DNA of 7,060 nucleotides from Spirochaetia bacterium (GTDB taxonomy: Bacteria; Spirochaetota; Spirochaetia; Treponematales; Treponemataceae), in contig CAAGIR010000060.1 in NCBI GenBank assembly GCA_900769975.1, positions 1 to 7,060 of the forward strand, in the 5' to 3' direction. The translations under genes were made by a program, and so were the position numbers. The stretch's first letter is position 1; every line of letters starts with the position of its first letter. A model generated the notes under the pieces. It saw only the letters and a list, made by a program, of their open reading frames with translations, did not search any database and had not been told where the DNA came from. Positions 5,902 to 7,060 of this stretch are shown here, in pieces.

Positions 5902-6885
5902 TTATGGAAGCGGAATAAAATCCAAAATTCGCAGGATAATTTCTTCAGGGCGGACATTATCAGCAACCGCTTCGTAAGATAAAACAATTCTATGCCGCAA
6001 AATATTACAGGCCACTTTTTTTACATCTTCTGGAAGCACAAAATCACGTCCTTCAAAAACAGCATTCACTTTTGCACATTGTGCCATCGCAATTCCTGCT
6101 CTAGGCGAAGCTCCCACCTGAATGTAATGCGTAATGTCATTTTCACGAAGATTTCTAGCATTTGCATTACGTTTTCCCGATTCTGGGCGCGTAACATTTA
6201 AAATCGAAACGATATACTTTAAGATTTTTTCGTCACAATTTACATTTTCGCAAGTTTTTTTCATCAGTTTAATATCTGCATTTGACAAAATTTGATTTAC
6301 AGGGATAGACGGTGCTTTTCCGCAGGATGCTACAATTTTTACTTCATCTTCAACATTCGGATAATTTATCACAAGTTTCATCAAAAATCTGTCCAGTTCC
6401 GCTTCGGGCAGATTATAAGTTCCTTCCTGTTCTATCGGATTTTGCGTTGCAAGAACAAAAAATGGCTCGGGCAAATCAAAAGTTTTTTCTCCAATTGTCA
6501 CATGACGTTCTTCCATTGCTTCAAGCATTGCAGACTGAACTTTTGCAGGTGCCCGGTTAATTTCATCAGCCAAAATAATATTTGAAAAGACAGGACCCTT
6601 TCGCACCGAAAAAGCACCTTTATTCTGCTCATAAATCAAAGTTCCCGTAATATCTGCAGGCAATAAATCTGGAGTAAACTGAATACGCTTAAATTCCAAC
6701 CCCAGAATTTCAGCAACAGTTTTTATAGTCAAAGTTTTTGCAAGCCCTGGAACACCTTCCAAAAGCACGTGTCCACCTGCAATAAAAGCCATCAAAATAT
6801 CACAAACAAGATTTTCCTGCCCCACAAGGCGTTTTCCTGCTTCATTTTTAAAATCATTTAGTAACTGTTCAATTTTCTTTTCCAT
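5902..6885 (-). CDS. moxR: MoxR-family AAA+ ATPase
   Basis: 327 residues, the normal length for the family. Walker A is GVPGLAKT (44-51), Walker B IILADEIN (103-110), sensor 1 ATQNP (146-150), an arginine finger in ELDRF (R166), and sensor 2 in GASPRAG (R262). The C-terminal AAA lid (about 210-325) is intact. MoxR ATPases act as cytoplasmic chaperone-like motors working with VWA proteins, and this is the first gene of the operon, as usual. The ATG at 6885 is preferred: it gives the usual N-terminal helix before VGQE, an in-frame TGA lies four codons upstream, and the next Met (32) is too close to the ATP site. A GTG at residue 21, with AGGA before it, is a weaker alternative. No Shine-Dalgarno site precedes the ATG; the promoter -10 box is only 6 nt away. 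Confidence 0.95.
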   Translation of the reverse strand: MEKKIEQLLNDFKNEAGKRLVGQENLVCDILMAFIAGGHVLLEGVPGLAKTLTIKTVAEILGLEFKRIQFTPDLLPADITGTLIYEQNKGAFSVRKGPVFSNIILADEINRAPAKVQSAMLEAMEERHVTIGEKTFDLPEPFFVLATQNPIEQEGTYNLPEAELDRFLMKLVINYPNVEDEVKIVASCGKAPSIPVNQILSNADIKLMKKTCENVNCDEKILKYIVSILNVTRPESGKRNANARNLRENDITHYIQVGASPRAGIAMAQCAKVNAVFEGRDFVLPEDVKKVACNILRHRIVLSYEAVADNVRPEEIILRILDFIPLP

Positions 6886-6891
6886 AAAAAA

Positions 6892-6919
6892 ATTATATCA
6901 CAAATATCTCCACTTTCAA
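6892..6919 (-). promoter_or_regulatory. Sigma70-type promoter of the moxR-bat operon
   Basis: On the minus strand TTGAAA (6914-6919) and TATAAT (6892-6897) are 16 bp apart, and TGA directly precedes TATAAT, giving an extended -10 (TGnTATAAT). This is five of six bases for the -35 box and a perfect -10 box. Six T separate the -10 box from the ATG of moxR, so the predicted start point (about 7 nt downstream) is at or next to the A of the ATG. It is the only strong promoter I see for the five genes. Confidence 0.7.
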
Positions 6920-6954
6920 ATCCCTTTACCCTTTTTTTCCCAGCAAGCACTCGC

Positions 6955-7047
6955 ATACCCAGTCGCCTTTCACAGCTCGCCGATTCCGGCTCGGTCCTTC
7001 GGACTCGTGCTAACGCCCGCCTGTTCAAGCCTCGGCACGCCGCATCT
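6955..7047. repeat. GC-rich block with small hairpins, possible dispersed repeat
   Basis: Hand counting gives 57 G/C in the 90 bases from 6961 to 7050 (63%), against about one third elsewhere. It contains two adjacent small inverted repeats: GCCG-ATTC-CGGC (6979-6990) and GTCC-TTC-GGAC (6994-7004). I see no reading frame with recognisable protein, no tRNA and no run of T to make a terminator. It looks like intergenic repeat DNA, and I faintly recall similar blocks in Treponema genomes, but copy number cannot be judged from one window. Confidence 0.4.
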
Positions 7048-7060
7048 CAAAAACCCTGCA

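Noticed and set aside
6979..7004. Hairpins in the GC-rich block as a terminator of an upstream gene or a riboswitch
   Set aside because: Four-base stems with no T run on either strand and no known riboswitch motif.
1..7060. CRISPR array, tRNA or rRNA
   Set aside because: No regularly spaced repeats beyond the small cluster at 147-261 and no tRNA or rRNA-like segments seen on either strand.

Overview
The window looks like a chromosomal segment of an AT-rich spirochete, most likely a Treponema relative. I judge GC at roughly one third by eye. The assignment is an inference from low GC, a complete Bat-type operon of spirochete style, and protein flavour; no marker gene is present to prove it. 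All main genes lie on the minus strand, so the operon reads from right to left.

Layout in the direction of transcription. Positions 7060-6886 hold a GC-rich block (about 6955-7047) with small hairpins that stands out from its surroundings, then a strong sigma70-like promoter (TTGAAA, 16 bp, extended TGATATAAT). Its predicted start point falls on the ATG of the first gene. Five genes follow with essentially no intergenic space: a MoxR AAA+ ATPase (6885-5902), a DUF58/VWA protein (5898-5014), a single-span membrane protein of unknown family with a BatD/DUF4381-like layout (5013-4117), an 847-residue protein joining BatA, BatB and BatC (4120-1577), and a BatD-like protein with a BatE-like C-terminus of two membrane spans plus an SH3 domain (1628-249). 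Start/stop junctions are 3-nt, 0-nt, 4-nt overlap and 52-nt overlap, so translational coupling is likely.

How they may work together: in the MoxR/Bat systems known from Bacteroides, Francisella and Leptospira, a cytoplasmic MoxR ATPase works with a VWA protein and with membrane-anchored VWA, TPR and Ig-like/SH3 proteins facing the periplasm, and is linked to envelope stress or oxygen tolerance. Here the positive-inside rule gives a coherent picture: both BatA/BatB VWA domains, the BatC TPRs, the BatD beta domain and the SH3 domain all end up in the periplasm, with MoxR and the DUF58 protein in the cytoplasm.

Downstream of the operon (248-1) is a mobile-element zone: three imperfect copies of a GGGGTCAGACCT repeat, one of which supplies the last codons and stop of the BatD-like gene, then the right terminal repeat and the 3' end of an IS3-type transposase running off the left edge.

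The most interesting points are the BatA-BatB-BatC fusion, which keeps an internal lipobox and a poly-A8 tract where a -1 slip would restore separate batB and batC genes; the probable leaderless start of moxR; and the repeat-captured end of batD.
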